A stretch of DNA of 64,000 bases from Sulfurovum sp. (GTDB taxonomy: Bacteria; Campylobacterota; Campylobacteria; Campylobacterales; Sulfurovaceae). Where the stretch lies: positions 825,456 to 889,455 of the forward strand of contig JAIZOF010000001.1 in the NCBI GenBank assembly GCA_020525365.1, read 5' to 3'. The notes below the pieces were generated by a model that was not told the origin of the DNA, made no database searches, and worked only from the letters and a program-made list of their open reading frames with translations. Of the stretch, positions 1 through 8,531 are shown piece by piece (position 1 is the first letter of the stretch; each line of letters starts with the position of its first letter). The translations under genes and the position numbers were made by a program.

Positions 1-951
1 CTTCCAAAACTTAAAAAAAATGGAGTAAAGTTCCTTATTTTTTCTGGAGGAGAGCCTCTGACACGTAAGGATCTCTTTGATATTGCTATACGGTGCAAAG
101 AGCTTGGTATTGTGACTTATCTTTCCACAAATGGATTGTATGTTAAGCAGAGTAATGTTAAAAAAATTCTTGATACATTTGATTATATTGGCATTAGTAT
201 CGATGGAAGCCCCAAAGTGCATGATAAGTTTAGAGGGCTTGTAGGCTCATTTGTTGAGTCAATGAAGGCAGTAGACTTGCTCAACTCGTTTGGTAGAAAA
301 AAGGTAGGAATCCGTTTTACTATTACCAAAGATACTTACAATGATTTACCATTTATCTTTGATTTGGTAGAGAGGCACCATATTCCTAAGATATATATTT
401 CCCATCTTGTATATAGTGGACGGGGTTTAGAAAATTTAGAGATGGATTTGACAAAAGAGCAACGCATTAAAGCGGTTAATTATATTTTGGATAAAGCATT
501 TGAGTACCATGAAAGTGGATGCGATATAGAGATTGTAACAGGCAATATGGAGATGGATGCCATCCTCTTTTATGATAGATTTATACAAAAATATCCCAAA
601 TATGCCGAAGAGATGAAGCAAAGATTGACTGCTTGGGGTGGCAACAGTGCGGGACAAAAACTACTTAATATAGATAGCGATGGGTTTGTTAAACCTGACC
701 CTTTCTTTCCTGTTAAGATTGGCAATATCCTTCATCAGGATTTTTCTGATATTTGGATCAATAAGCCAAGCCAACTACTTCAAAAACTACGTACACATCC
801 CCGAGAGCTTAGTGGCAAGTGTATGGATTGTCATTATTTAGATATCTGTAATGGAGGATCAAGAAGTAGAGCTTATGCGATATATGGAGATATGTGGGCA
901 CAAGATCCTTCATGTTATTTGAGTGAAGAAAAAACGAAAAGGAATAGATAA
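1..951 (+). CDS. nirJ: NirJ-like radical SAM protein of haem d1 biosynthesis (5' truncated)
   Basis: The reading frame is open from base 1, so the true start and the N-terminal CxxxCxxC radical-SAM cluster lie outside the window. The visible 316 residues begin just before the SAM-binding 'SGGEPL' motif. They end in a SPASM-like cysteine region with C-x2-C-x5-C-x-GG (CMDCHYLDICNGG), followed by WAQDPSC, the usual C-terminus of NirJ-type enzymes. NirJ converts the propionate side chains of didecarboxysirohaem on the way to haem d1 of cytochrome cd1 nitrite reductase. The stop overlaps the cobA start, which indicates translational coupling in a haem d1/sirohaem operon. A related SPASM enzyme such as AhbC/AhbD is possible, but cobA next door and nirDL at 7.4-8.4 kb favour NirJ. 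Confidence 0.85.
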   Translation, partial: LPKLKKNGVKFLIFSGGEPLTRKDLFDIAIRCKELGIVTYLSTNGLYVKQSNVKKILDTFDYIGISIDGSPKVHDKFRGLVGSFVESMKAVDLLNSFGRKKVGIRFTITKDTYNDLPFIFDLVERHHIPKIYISHLVYSGRGLENLEMDLTKEQRIKAVNYILDKAFEYHESGCDIEIVTGNMEMDAILFYDRFIQKYPKYAEEMKQRLTAWGGNSAGQKLLNIDSDGFVKPDPFFPVKIGNILHQDFSDIWINKPSQLLQKLRTHPRELSGKCMDCHYLDICNGGSRSRAYAIYGDMWAQDPSCYLSEEKTKRNR

Positions 952-1685
952 TGTCAACCGTATATCTGACAGGAGCGGGACCAGGAGATGTCGATTTATT
1001 GACAGTCAAGGCATTGCGCGTAATTCGTAAAGCTGATGTAATTATCTATGATAGACTAGCCAATTCGGATATTTTGGTTGAAGCAAAGGATGGTTGTGAA
1101 TTTATCTATGTTGGGAAAGAGGATTCACATCATACACTTCCACAAGAGGAGATTAATGAAGTAATTTATCAGAGTGCATTGAAATATGACAATGTTGTCA
1201 GGCTTAAAGGAGGAGACCCTTTGGTGTTTGGTAGAGGAGGAGAAGAAGCACTCTATTTGCGTGAACGTGATATAAAATTTGAATTTATTCCTGGTATTAC
1301 TTCTGCCATTGCCGTACCAGAGTATGCGGGCATTCCTGTTACTCATCGTGGTGTGACTGTTTCCTTTAGGATAGTGACAGGCCATGAATCCAAGAATAAA
1401 GACCATTCTCAAATTCCATGGGAAAATTACAAGACTGATGATACAATTGTTTTTCTAATGGGTCTTCATCGTTTAGATAAAATTACTAAAAAGTTAATAG
1501 AGATTGGCAAACCCAAAGACCATCCTGTTGCAGTCATTAGTCGTGGTACCAGATTAGACGAGAAAACAGTGATAGGCACATTGGAAAATATCTATGAAAA
1601 AGCAAAAGACCTTCCTACTCCAGCATTGATTGTAGTAGGAGAAGTCGTGAAATTGCATGAGAAATTAAGTTGGTTTGAGAAATAA
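951..1685 (+). CDS. cobA: Uroporphyrinogen-III C-methyltransferase (SUMT)
   Basis: This 244-residue protein has the usual length for a single-domain SUMT. It shows the family motifs in order: the N-terminal GAGPGDVDLLT loop, GGDPLVFGRGGEE near residue 85, and the GITSAIAVPEYAGIPVTHRG stretch that binds S-adenosylmethionine. It methylates uroporphyrinogen III twice to give precorrin-2, the common precursor of sirohaem and haem d1. The ATG overlaps the nirJ stop codon (TAATG). There is no fused CysG-type N-terminal domain; that activity is supplied by the separate gene at 8532. Confidence 0.93.
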   Translation: MSTVYLTGAGPGDVDLLTVKALRVIRKADVIIYDRLANSDILVEAKDGCEFIYVGKEDSHHTLPQEEINEVIYQSALKYDNVVRLKGGDPLVFGRGGEEALYLRERDIKFEFIPGITSAIAVPEYAGIPVTHRGVTVSFRIVTGHESKNKDHSQIPWENYKTDDTIVFLMGLHRLDKITKKLIEIGKPKDHPVAVISRGTRLDEKTVIGTLENIYEKAKDLPTPALIVVGEVVKLHEKLSWFEK

Positions 1686-1768
1686 TAATCTAAGTTATCT
1701 TTTATAAAATATGGATAGTATGAAAGCAATAGCAATAATAGATATTATAGATTGGGAGGTGTAGAAGA

Positions 1769-2470
1769 ATGATAAAACTAGAAGAAATTCCTATATTTTC
1801 TGCACTAGAAGACAAATATCTTAAAGAGCTACAAAATGAGATTTATATCAAACATTTTCTAAAAGATAGTATTGTATTTTACGAGGGAGATAAGAGTGAT
1901 TATCTACATATTTTGATAGAAGGAAGTGTTAAACTCTATAAAACATCTCCTAAGGGAAGTCAGATTCAGATCAATCGTTTTGCAGCACCATCACTTATTG
2001 CAGAGTTTGTCTGTTTTGAAAAAGAGATATTTCCAGCAACCTGTGAATTTGTTACTGATGGTACAATTGGACTATTGCATTTTGATAAACTTTATGAACA
2101 TCTTAATGAGCCAATGTTTTCACTGGAGTTGATCAAGTCGTTAACCAGTAAAGTCATGTTACTCTCTTCACTTGTACACAAAGAGACAATTCTCTCTTCA
2201 GAAGCAAAAGTGGCTGATCTGATGATTAAGAAAAACTCTATTTTTAATCGCTTAAAAAATAATGAGATTGCTTCAATGCTTAATTTGACACCAGAAACAT
2301 TCTCACGTATCCTCACCAAATTTAAGAAAGAGGGAATTATAGTTTTAGAGGAGCATATTCTCAAGGTAACCAATGAAGATGCACTCTATAAGATTGTAGA
2401 GACTAATACGATGAAAGAGTGCACCAACTGTATTGCACACCTTAAAGAGCAGACTGAATGTAAAGACTAG
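1769..2470 (+). CDS. Crp/Fnr-family transcriptional regulator, candidate regulator of the denitrification genes
   Basis: This 233-residue protein has an N-terminal cyclic-nucleotide-binding-type beta roll (about residues 10-125, with EGDKSDYLHILIEGSVKLY) and a C-terminal winged helix-turn-helix. The recognition helix TPETFSRILTKFKKEG keeps the E-x-x-S-R arrangement that in E. coli FNR contacts TTGAT half sites. The N-terminal cysteine cluster of oxygen-sensing FNR is absent, so it is more like the Dnr/NssR/NnrR class that responds to NO or redox state. Three cysteines sit at the extreme C-terminus (CTNC...C). It lies 83 bp after cobA, with a GGAGG ribosome site before the ATG. Three perfect TTGAT-N4-ATCAA sites at 8461, 9098 and 11211 are its likely targets (inference). 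Its ligand is unknown. Confidence 0.88.
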   Translation: MIKLEEIPIFSALEDKYLKELQNEIYIKHFLKDSIVFYEGDKSDYLHILIEGSVKLYKTSPKGSQIQINRFAAPSLIAEFVCFEKEIFPATCEFVTDGTIGLLHFDKLYEHLNEPMFSLELIKSLTSKVMLLSSLVHKETILSSEAKVADLMIKKNSIFNRLKNNEIASMLNLTPETFSRILTKFKKEGIIVLEEHILKVTNEDALYKIVETNTMKECTNCIAHLKEQTECKD

Positions 2471-3069
2471 TTATTTGCAAGTCCCGTTAGTAAACTATAT
2501 AACATTTTATTGACTAAATCATCATAAATCTCTTCTACATCATGAAAACAGTTAATAATTAAAGAGGTAAGACCATGTAGTGAAGACCAAACAACTACAG
2601 TTTGTGCAAAGCTGTCCTCTATTTTAATTAACCTCTTCATTTGCCCCTCTTCGATAAGTGCCTTTAAAGCCATAAAACCTTTACAATTTTCACTTCGTAT
2701 TGTAATAAATGATTCTCTAACATGAGCATATTTTTTACCAAATAATAGTCGGTATAAATTAGGATTTTTTTTAGCCCAATCAATATAATATTTGGCTGCA
2801 ATAAAAAATCTTTTATCTAAATCTTCATTGTCATTAGAGAGAATGGGAACAATGACTGAATCAAACTTATCAAACCCTTTTTCCATTACTGCTTTGATAA
2901 GTTCATCTTTGGAGCTGAAATGTTTATAAATTGCCGAACGTGATGTGTTGGTTACATCAGCAAGTATTTTAAGTGTAAGCTTGTCTATATCTTTTTTATG
3001 GATAAAATCTAAAGAAAATGATAATAATTCTTGTTTTAGATTACCATGGTGATAGGTATTTTTTTTCAT
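2467..3069 (-). CDS. TetR/AcrR-family transcriptional repressor
   Basis: This 200-residue protein starts with a TetR helix-turn-helix (about residues 15-60, 'TNTSRSAIYKHFSSKDELIKAV') followed by an all-helical ligand-binding region. It is transcribed divergently from the LolA-like/beta-barrel/RND operon, and two related palindromes lie in the intergenic gap. The simplest reading is a local repressor of that export operon and of itself. Its stop end overlaps the last bases of the convergent Crp/Fnr gene by four bases. The ligand cannot be inferred. Confidence 0.9.
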   Translation of the reverse strand: MKKNTYHHGNLKQELLSFSLDFIHKKDIDKLTLKILADVTNTSRSAIYKHFSSKDELIKAVMEKGFDKFDSVIVPILSNDNEDLDKRFFIAAKYYIDWAKKNPNLYRLLFGKKYAHVRESFITIRSENCKGFMALKALIEEGQMKRLIKIEDSFAQTVVVWSSLHGLTSLIINCFHDVEEIYDDLVNKMLYSLLTGLANN

Positions 3070-3105
3070 GATTCCTATTATAACAAAATATGAACAAAAA
3101 TATAA

Positions 3106-3124
3106 ATGTAAACATTGTTTACAT
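3106..3124. promoter_or_regulatory. Perfect palindromic operator, candidate TetR site 1
   Basis: The sequence ATGTAAACATTGTTTACAT is a perfect inverted repeat of two 9-bp arms around one base. It lies 37 bp from the divergent TetR start and about 60 bp before the export operon. The size, symmetry and location are typical of a TetR operator. Assigning it to this TetR protein is inference. Confidence 0.7.
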
Positions 3125-3148
3125 TGTTTACATTATTTAAGACTCTTT

Positions 3149-3167
3149 ATGTTAACATTGTTTACTT
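3149..3167. promoter_or_regulatory. Second, imperfect copy of the palindrome, candidate TetR site 2
   Basis: GTTAACATTGTTTAC (3151-3165) differs from the core of site 1 (GTAAACATTGTTTAC, 3108-3122) at a single position. It sits 43 bp further towards the export operon. Two same-phase copies about four helical turns apart could bind two repressor dimers and cover both divergent promoters. Confidence 0.6.
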
Positions 3168-3187
3168 TGTAAATAGAGGAGTATAAT

Positions 3188-3934
3188 ATAAGAAAAATAA
3201 TTATTATTACAGCAATTAGTATAAATGTATTTGCACAATCTGCACAAGATGTAGTAAAAAAATCTTTTGAAGCTATTAGTGGCTATGGAGGAAGTGAGAC
3301 TATAAGTGAAATGGTATTAAGAAATGCACAAGGAGTGGAAAATAAACGGAAATTAAAAGTACTTAGAAAAGAAGGAAGTCATGGAGATAGGTCATTTATA
3401 GAATTTTTATATCCTAATGATATTAAAGGTACAAAACTGCTAAGTTTTGAAGTAATAGGAAAAGATGATAAACAGTGGCTATATTTACCGGCACTGAAAC
3501 GTATAAAGCGTATTAGTTCTCGCAATAAATCGGGTTCATTTGCTGCAAGCGAATTTTCTTATGAAGATATCTCTTCTGTAAATTATCAAAATTATACATA
3601 TAGTGGTGAAGCAGAGATAGATACTAAAAATGGAAAGTCCTATTTTAAAATTGTACGTAAACCTATTGATAAATATAGTGGATATTCAAAACAAATAATA
3701 TGGATAGACAAAAAAGATTATTTAATTCGTTTTGGAGAATATTATGATAGACATGGCAAACTCTTAAAAAAAGTACATTTTTCTAAATATAAAAAAACAG
3801 AAGGAGTTTGGCGTATATTTGAAATTGATATAGAAAATATACAAAACCATAAAAGCTCTAAACTTATTTGGAAATCAGACAAAATTCATATACCTATAAA
3901 AAATACAGATGTCTCTAAAAGAGTATTATATTGA
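3188..3934 (+). CDS. Outer-membrane lipoprotein-sorting (LolA-like) protein, start codon abnormal
   Basis: The protein has the LolA/LolB-like fold family signature of 'outer membrane lipoprotein-sorting protein' genes that accompany MMPL pumps: a basic N-terminus, a hydrophobic run ending in FAQS (signal peptide), then a beta-rich domain with the conserved ALKRIKRISSRNKSGSF and a 'W..DKKDYL' stretch. The reading frame is open from the stop at 3170 but has no ATG, GTG or TTG before the ATG at 3311. Starting at 3311 would remove the signal peptide and the first conserved strand. A GAGGAG ribosome site (3176-3181) ends 6 nt before an ATA codon at 3188, followed by AGA AAA and the signal peptide. 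I therefore place the start at this ATA, which is either a real non-standard start or a mutated ATG. Confidence 0.72.
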   Translation: MRKIIIITAISINVFAQSAQDVVKKSFEAISGYGGSETISEMVLRNAQGVENKRKLKVLRKEGSHGDRSFIEFLYPNDIKGTKLLSFEVIGKDDKQWLYLPALKRIKRISSRNKSGSFAASEFSYEDISSVNYQNYTYSGEAEIDTKNGKSYFKIVRKPIDKYSGYSKQIIWIDKKDYLIRFGEYYDRHGKLLKKVHFSKYKKTEGVWRIFEIDIENIQNHKSSKLIWKSDKIHIPIKNTDVSKRVLY

Positions 3935-5100
3935 AATGGTTATTTGGTATTGTTGTAAGTTTGCAACTATGTTTTGCAAATGAGCATATAGAATTTAGAG
4001 GAGATATTGGTATAAAAACTATCTCTTACAATGATAATAAAAATGATTTATTAAGCGTAGGTAAAAGTATAGTTACATTCAAAAAAGAGTTATTTGAATT
4101 ACATACGGAAGTAGATTTTTTCTATAGTCAAAAGTATAAAGATAAAAAAGAAGTATATTTTAATGAATTATATATGACTTGGCATGATGATATGTATGCT
4201 ATTAAAATAGGAAAACAACTTACTTTTTGGGGCGAACTTGAAGGATATAATATTACGGATGTAATCAACCCTAAAAATAGTATGTTGGATATTTTTGATA
4301 AAAGTGAAAAAAAAGGTGTTTGGGCATTGATGGTTAATGCTTTTGAAGAGAATAAAAATGTTGAATTAGGGATAAAAGTACATGAAGAAGATAATAAATA
4401 TGTAGATGATACAAGTTCCTATTATTTTTTACCTTTGGCTTATACAAGTAATTTACAAATTAAAAACAGGTATAGCCCTACGGTATATCTAAAATATAGT
4501 TTTTTAACTGATGAAAGCATAGAGAGTGAAAGTAGCATTATTATACAAAAAGGTTATGACAATAAACGATATTTTGCACCAATTAGTGAGCATAAAATGG
4601 CACAATTTGCTTACAATGCAAACAAAGTTATGTTCTTGAGTAATATTTTATATCAAGATATTTTTTTTAAATTTGAAGCTGCATATACTGATGTACTTGA
4701 TGAATCTAAAATGAGCGATTATAGACAATTGGGTGTAGGTTTTGAAAAAGGTTTTTATGATATTAATGGAATAGATATTACTTTGTATACAGAATACTAT
4801 TATTATGATTATCTAAATAATGATAAACCTAAGTATGTAGATATCAGTGAATTGTATGATAATGATATCTTTATGGCATTAAGATTTACTTTGAATGATA
4901 CAAGAGATAGCGAACTTAAGTTAGGCTTTTTGAAAGATATTAAAAATGGTGAAAATATTACAAAAGTTGAAATAAAAAGTAGATTGGCAGATACTATGGT
5001 TTTTATTGCTGAAGGTTTACATTTTTCCAAACAGTTTAAAACATATTCAAAGTTAACAAACCATACTCGTATGATTTTTGGTATAAAGTATTTTTTTTAA
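3931..5100 (+). CDS. Predicted outer-membrane beta-barrel protein of an RND/MMPL export operon
   Basis: The protein is 389 residues with a short signal peptide ending near FANEH and no hydrophobic helices afterwards. It has alternating beta-type sequence rich in Tyr, Asn and Asp, and ends in an aromatic residue (MIFGIKYFF), as outer-membrane barrels do. It resembles DUF1302-type porin-like proteins in which a WGE motif occurs ('LTFWGELEGYNITDVINPKNS'). A TTG start overlaps the upstream stop (TTGA), so translation is probably coupled. The likely role is the outer-membrane partner of the downstream pump; the substrate is unknown. Confidence 0.6.
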   Translation: MKWLFGIVVSLQLCFANEHIEFRGDIGIKTISYNDNKNDLLSVGKSIVTFKKELFELHTEVDFFYSQKYKDKKEVYFNELYMTWHDDMYAIKIGKQLTFWGELEGYNITDVINPKNSMLDIFDKSEKKGVWALMVNAFEENKNVELGIKVHEEDNKYVDDTSSYYFLPLAYTSNLQIKNRYSPTVYLKYSFLTDESIESESSIIIQKGYDNKRYFAPISEHKMAQFAYNANKVMFLSNILYQDIFFKFEAAYTDVLDESKMSDYRQLGVGFEKGFYDINGIDITLYTEYYYYDYLNNDKPKYVDISELYDNDIFMALRFTLNDTRDSELKLGFLKDIKNGENITKVEIKSRLADTMVFIAEGLHFSKQFKTYSKLTNHTRMIFGIKYFF

Positions 5101-5106
5101 GGAGAT

Positions 5107-7371
5107 ATGTGGATGATACACTATATAAATTTTTTAGATAGATATAAAACAAAGCTTTTTATAATTATTACTATTATCGTACTCTTTTTTAGCTACTGGA
5201 TAAAAGACATAGCCTTTGAAGGTAGTTATAGAATATGGTTTAGTCCTGATGCTACTATTATGAAAAATTATGATAATTTTAGAGATACTTTTAGTACGGA
5301 TGATACCTTTATCGTGGCATTTCGAGATGAAAAAGGTATTTTTACTGATAAGGCTACAGATATTGTTTTAAAATTAACTGAAGAGATAGCAAATATTGAT
5401 GGGGTACGAAAAGTAGATAGTCTTAGCAATTATCAATATATAAGTGCAATAGAAGATGAATTAAATGTTGAAGACTTTATTCATGAGGATGATAAAGGAG
5501 ATTTAACACATAAAAAAGAGATAGCATTAAAAGATAAGCTTATTTTAAATCATGCCATTTCAAGAGATGGTAAAACTACTACGCTCTCCGTAAAACTTAG
5601 TACTGAAACTAGTTCAGGAGAAGAAGTAAATATTTATGTAATGGATGCATTAGAGCAAATAGCACATACCTATGAACAGAAGTACGGATATAAACTTTAT
5701 ATTTCAGGTATGCCTGCTGTGACAGCATCATTAGTGACTGTAGCAGTACATGATGCAATCTATATTATGCCTTTGGCAGTCATTATTGTTATTATATTTT
5801 TATGGATTTTATTTAGAGATATAGTTGGAGTTTTTGTACCAGCTATAATCATACTGTATACCTTTCTCATTGTATTAGGTATGCAGTTTTTAATGGGGTA
5901 TAAACTCAATAATTTTACAGTGAATATTCCTGCCTTTATTGCGGCTATTGCTATTGCAGATTCTCTTCATTTACTTTTAGCTTGGCGATATTATAAAAGT
6001 AAAAAAACTGTCAATAAAGATGCTGTGTGTCAAGCAGTAAAAAATAATTTTTTACCCATTACTTTGACCTCATTTACTACTGCAACGGGATTTGCTTCCC
6101 TTATGACAAGTGATATTGTGCCTATAGCTACATTAGGGTATGCCATTACAGTAGGAGCTATTTTGGCATTTGTATTGAGTGTCACATTAGCACCTGCATT
6201 GCTACTTTATATGAAAGATGATTATATACCTAAAAGAATATTTTTTATTGATTTTACGAAACTACAGGGATATGGTAAATTTATTACAAAACATGATAAA
6301 AAAATTGTAGGTTTTTTTATGATACTAATATTGGTGTTGGGCTATGGATTAAAATATGTGAATGTAGATAATAATAGTGTAGAATATTTTGATAAAAGTA
6401 CAGTAGTACGTTCAGGGAGTGATTTTGTAGAAAAGTATGTAACAGGTGCAATGACCTATGAAATTATTATAGATTCCAAAAAGAAAGATGGAATCAAAAA
6501 TATAGCATTTTTAAAAAAAGTATTGGCTTTTGAGAAGACACTAAAAGATAAATATCCCAATGTCACTTTTAGTACTTCTATAAAAGATATTATACAACGT
6601 ATGCATACAGTTTTAAGTGATACGCATGAGACTACATTGCCTACAGATAGCAATCTTATAGCACAATATCTTTTACTCTACTCTATGAGTGTTCCACAAG
6701 GGATGAGTATCAATGATCAGATCGATATGAGTGAACAGTTTTTACGTATGACCATTAATAGTGAGACACAAACAACTTCCAAAGATGTACAAATGATAGA
6801 GTGGATTAAACAATGGTGGAAAACACATAGTCATTATAGTGCCCAAGTAGAGGGCGAAACAGCGATATTTTCCTATATGCAAGAGCATGTGATTCATACC
6901 TTATTGGTCTCTATACTGTTCACACTTATTATCATTATACTTGCCATGTCACTAATATTTAAAAAATTAAAAATGTTATGGATTTTTGTTTTACCCAATA
7001 TTGCACCTATTATATTAGTTGCAGGAGTAATGGGCTATTTAGGTATCAGTATAGATATTGGTGTGGTGATTTCTGCTTCGGTTATTTTAGGTATTGCTGT
7101 GGATGATACGATACACTTTTTTAGTAAATATTTTCAAACAAGAAAAATGATGCCTTTTGAAGAGAGTATAGACTATATTATTACACATAGTGGTAATGCA
7201 ATGATTTTAACTACCATGATATTATCTTTTACCTTTCTTATTTTTGCTGTGAGTAGCTTTATACCTAATAACCACTTCTCTTTTGTGACTGTTATTGCAT
7301 TAAATTTAGCACTATTATTAGATTTAGTATTATTGCCAGCACTTTTAAGTCTATTTTATAAAAAAGCTTAA
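5107..7371 (+). CDS. RND-superfamily MMPL-type exporter
   Basis: This 754-residue protein has two repeats of one membrane helix, a large periplasmic loop and five clustered helices (about residues 205-370 and 590-750). That is the half-size RND architecture of MMPL/HpnN and 'predicted exporter' families. The conserved transmembrane-4 motifs are visible: AIAIADSLHLLL in the first half and GIAVDDTIHFF in the second, supplying the Asp and His proton-relay residues. It is the third gene of an operon with a LolA-like protein and a predicted outer-membrane barrel. Families with this layout move hydrophobic or lipid-like molecules to the outer membrane. Regulation by the divergent TetR protein is likely. 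Confidence 0.85.
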   Translation: MWMIHYINFLDRYKTKLFIIITIIVLFFSYWIKDIAFEGSYRIWFSPDATIMKNYDNFRDTFSTDDTFIVAFRDEKGIFTDKATDIVLKLTEEIANIDGVRKVDSLSNYQYISAIEDELNVEDFIHEDDKGDLTHKKEIALKDKLILNHAISRDGKTTTLSVKLSTETSSGEEVNIYVMDALEQIAHTYEQKYGYKLYISGMPAVTASLVTVAVHDAIYIMPLAVIIVIIFLWILFRDIVGVFVPAIIILYTFLIVLGMQFLMGYKLNNFTVNIPAFIAAIAIADSLHLLLAWRYYKSKKTVNKDAVCQAVKNNFLPITLTSFTTATGFASLMTSDIVPIATLGYAITVGAILAFVLSVTLAPALLLYMKDDYIPKRIFFIDFTKLQGYGKFITKHDKKIVGFFMILILVLGYGLKYVNVDNNSVEYFDKSTVVRSGSDFVEKYVTGAMTYEIIIDSKKKDGIKNIAFLKKVLAFEKTLKDKYPNVTFSTSIKDIIQRMHTVLSDTHETTLPTDSNLIAQYLLLYSMSVPQGMSINDQIDMSEQFLRMTINSETQTTSKDVQMIEWIKQWWKTHSHYSAQVEGETAIFSYMQEHVIHTLLVSILFTLIIIILAMSLIFKKLKMLWIFVLPNIAPIILVAGVMGYLGISIDIGVVISASVILGIAVDDTIHFFSKYFQTRKMMPFEESIDYIITHSGNAMILTTMILSFTFLIFAVSSFIPNNHFSFVTVIALNLALLLDLVLLPALLSLFYKKA

Positions 7372-8380
7372 GCGTGTGCTATCACATCTTCTTCCCACTC
7401 TCTAAACGTATCATCAAAATAGACCAATCTTTGTTTTTTAAACTCTACTGTGGAGTAGAGCTTTCCATATTCTGTCAAGCCACTCTCTTGCGCCATCTCT
7501 TCTATGAGCGTATCACACTCCTCTTGTGTTTTGGCATGTACCATAGCAAAGAGGTTGTAGGGCCAATTGGGGTATTTGGGTCGTAGGTAACAGTGGCTTA
7601 CAGCAGAGAATTCTGCAAGCTGTTTTCCTATCTCTCCCCCTTCTCTTCAGGTACTGACCACACACTCATCGCATTGGCACTAAAACCTGCCTTTCTATGG
7701 TTAAGAATGGTTGCAAATCGACGCATGACACCACTCTCTTTTAGTTCATTGGCAATCGTAAAAAATTCATCATAGCTAAGATTTAATTTTTTGAGATACT
7801 TTTTGAAAGGTTCTGAAACTACATCTATGTCTTGTTGCAAGGCTTTTATAATTGCCATATGTCTAGCTGTGAGACCAATCTCTTTGTGGGCTAGTTTTTG
7901 AAGTTTCTCTTTTTTGGCACGTTTTCCTGTTGTATCCATCTGGACTTTAATCTTGAACATTTTTAGCGTTGGTAGTATGATTGCGTCCTCGGCACCTGTT
8001 TTATTTTTGAGTATCTCTATAGTCTTTTCGAGACCCAATTTGGAGTCTGGAGTAACTGCTATGGTAAACCAGATATTGTAGTCATGGTTACGCAGATAGT
8101 TGTGGCTGACACCTGGGTGTGCATTGATCATTTTTGCCGCTTGTTCTATTTTATTTTCTACTACTTTAAAAGCAACCAGTGAAGATTTGTAGCCTAACCG
8201 CTTAGTATCAAAGATTGCTGAAGTCTGTCGGATAATCTTCCTTTCTTTGAGTCTACGTACTGTTGCAAGTATTTCATTTTCTGTTATTCCCAGTTTTTGA
8301 GAAAGCTCTAAAAAAGGTCTTTGTGTTATAGGAAAAGCATGTTGCATTTCATAGAGGAGTTTGTTTTCTGTTTCTATCAT
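7368..8380 (-). pseudogene. nirDL: NirDL-type sirohaem decarboxylase, split by a one-base frameshift
   Basis: The 5' 250 codons encode a Lrp/AsnC-like protein with the first-half signature NYLRNHDYNIWFT and the second-half signature RRFATILNHRKAGFSANAM, typical of fused NirD-NirL sirohaem decarboxylases. The frame stops at 7628. In the next frame the missing tail is intact (GKQLAEFSAVSHCYLRP, then a run ending EEDVIAHA) down to a stop at 7368-7370 that overlaps the pump's stop codon. The span is 1013 bp, one short of 338 codons. The break maps to a run of five G on the coding strand (7636-7640), where a sixth G would restore the frame. It is either a homopolymer sequencing error or a real or reversible mutation. 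The product would make 12,18-didecarboxysirohaem for haem d1. Confidence 0.85.
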
Positions 8381-8393
8381 GTATTGTTCCTAT

Positions 8394-8437
8394 ATAATCT
8401 ATAGAATAAAATATATTTATTTATGTTTATAGATTAT
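8394..8437. repeat. 10-bp inverted repeat in the nirDL leader/promoter
   Basis: ATAATCTATA (8394-8403) is exactly complementary to TATAGATTAT (8428-8437), with a 24-bp AT-rich spacer. The right arm overlaps the predicted minus-strand -10 element, so it may be a second operator or an RNA hairpin in the nirDL leader. No protein can be assigned. Confidence 0.4.
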
Positions 8438-8502
8438 AGTCTATTATGCTTCGATAAGTATTGATACATATCAAAGCAATTATGATACACTTTGGCTAAT
8501 CT
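8433..8502. promoter_or_regulatory. Bidirectional FNR-type promoter: one site (8461-8474) serving nirDL and the precorrin-2 dehydrogenase gene
   Basis: TTGATACATATCAA (8461-8474) matches the FNR consensus TTGAT-N4-ATCAA exactly. On the plus strand, 22 nt separate it from TAATCT (8497-8502). On the minus strand, 22 nt separate it from a perfect TATAAT (8438 down to 8433). That spacing is the class II arrangement, with the activator centred at -41.5, so one dimer could activate both divergent genes. Transcription would begin near 8509 (+) and 8426 (-). The spacings are read directly; activator binding is inference. Confidence 0.72.
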
Positions 8503-8531
8503 GCAATATAAATATGCAATAAAGGACATAT

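Noticed and set aside
3182..3187. TATAAT read as a -10 box for the export operon.
   Set aside because: It lies between the GAGGAG ribosome site and the likely start at 3188, so transcription from it would skip the signal peptide; it is more likely chance in AT-rich DNA.
7374..7775. Two short plus-strand ORFs after the RND pump (7374-7586 and 7593-7775).
   Set aside because: They are antisense to the out-of-frame tail of nirDL, which reads as conserved protein on the minus strand; they have no ribosome site or recognisable sequence.
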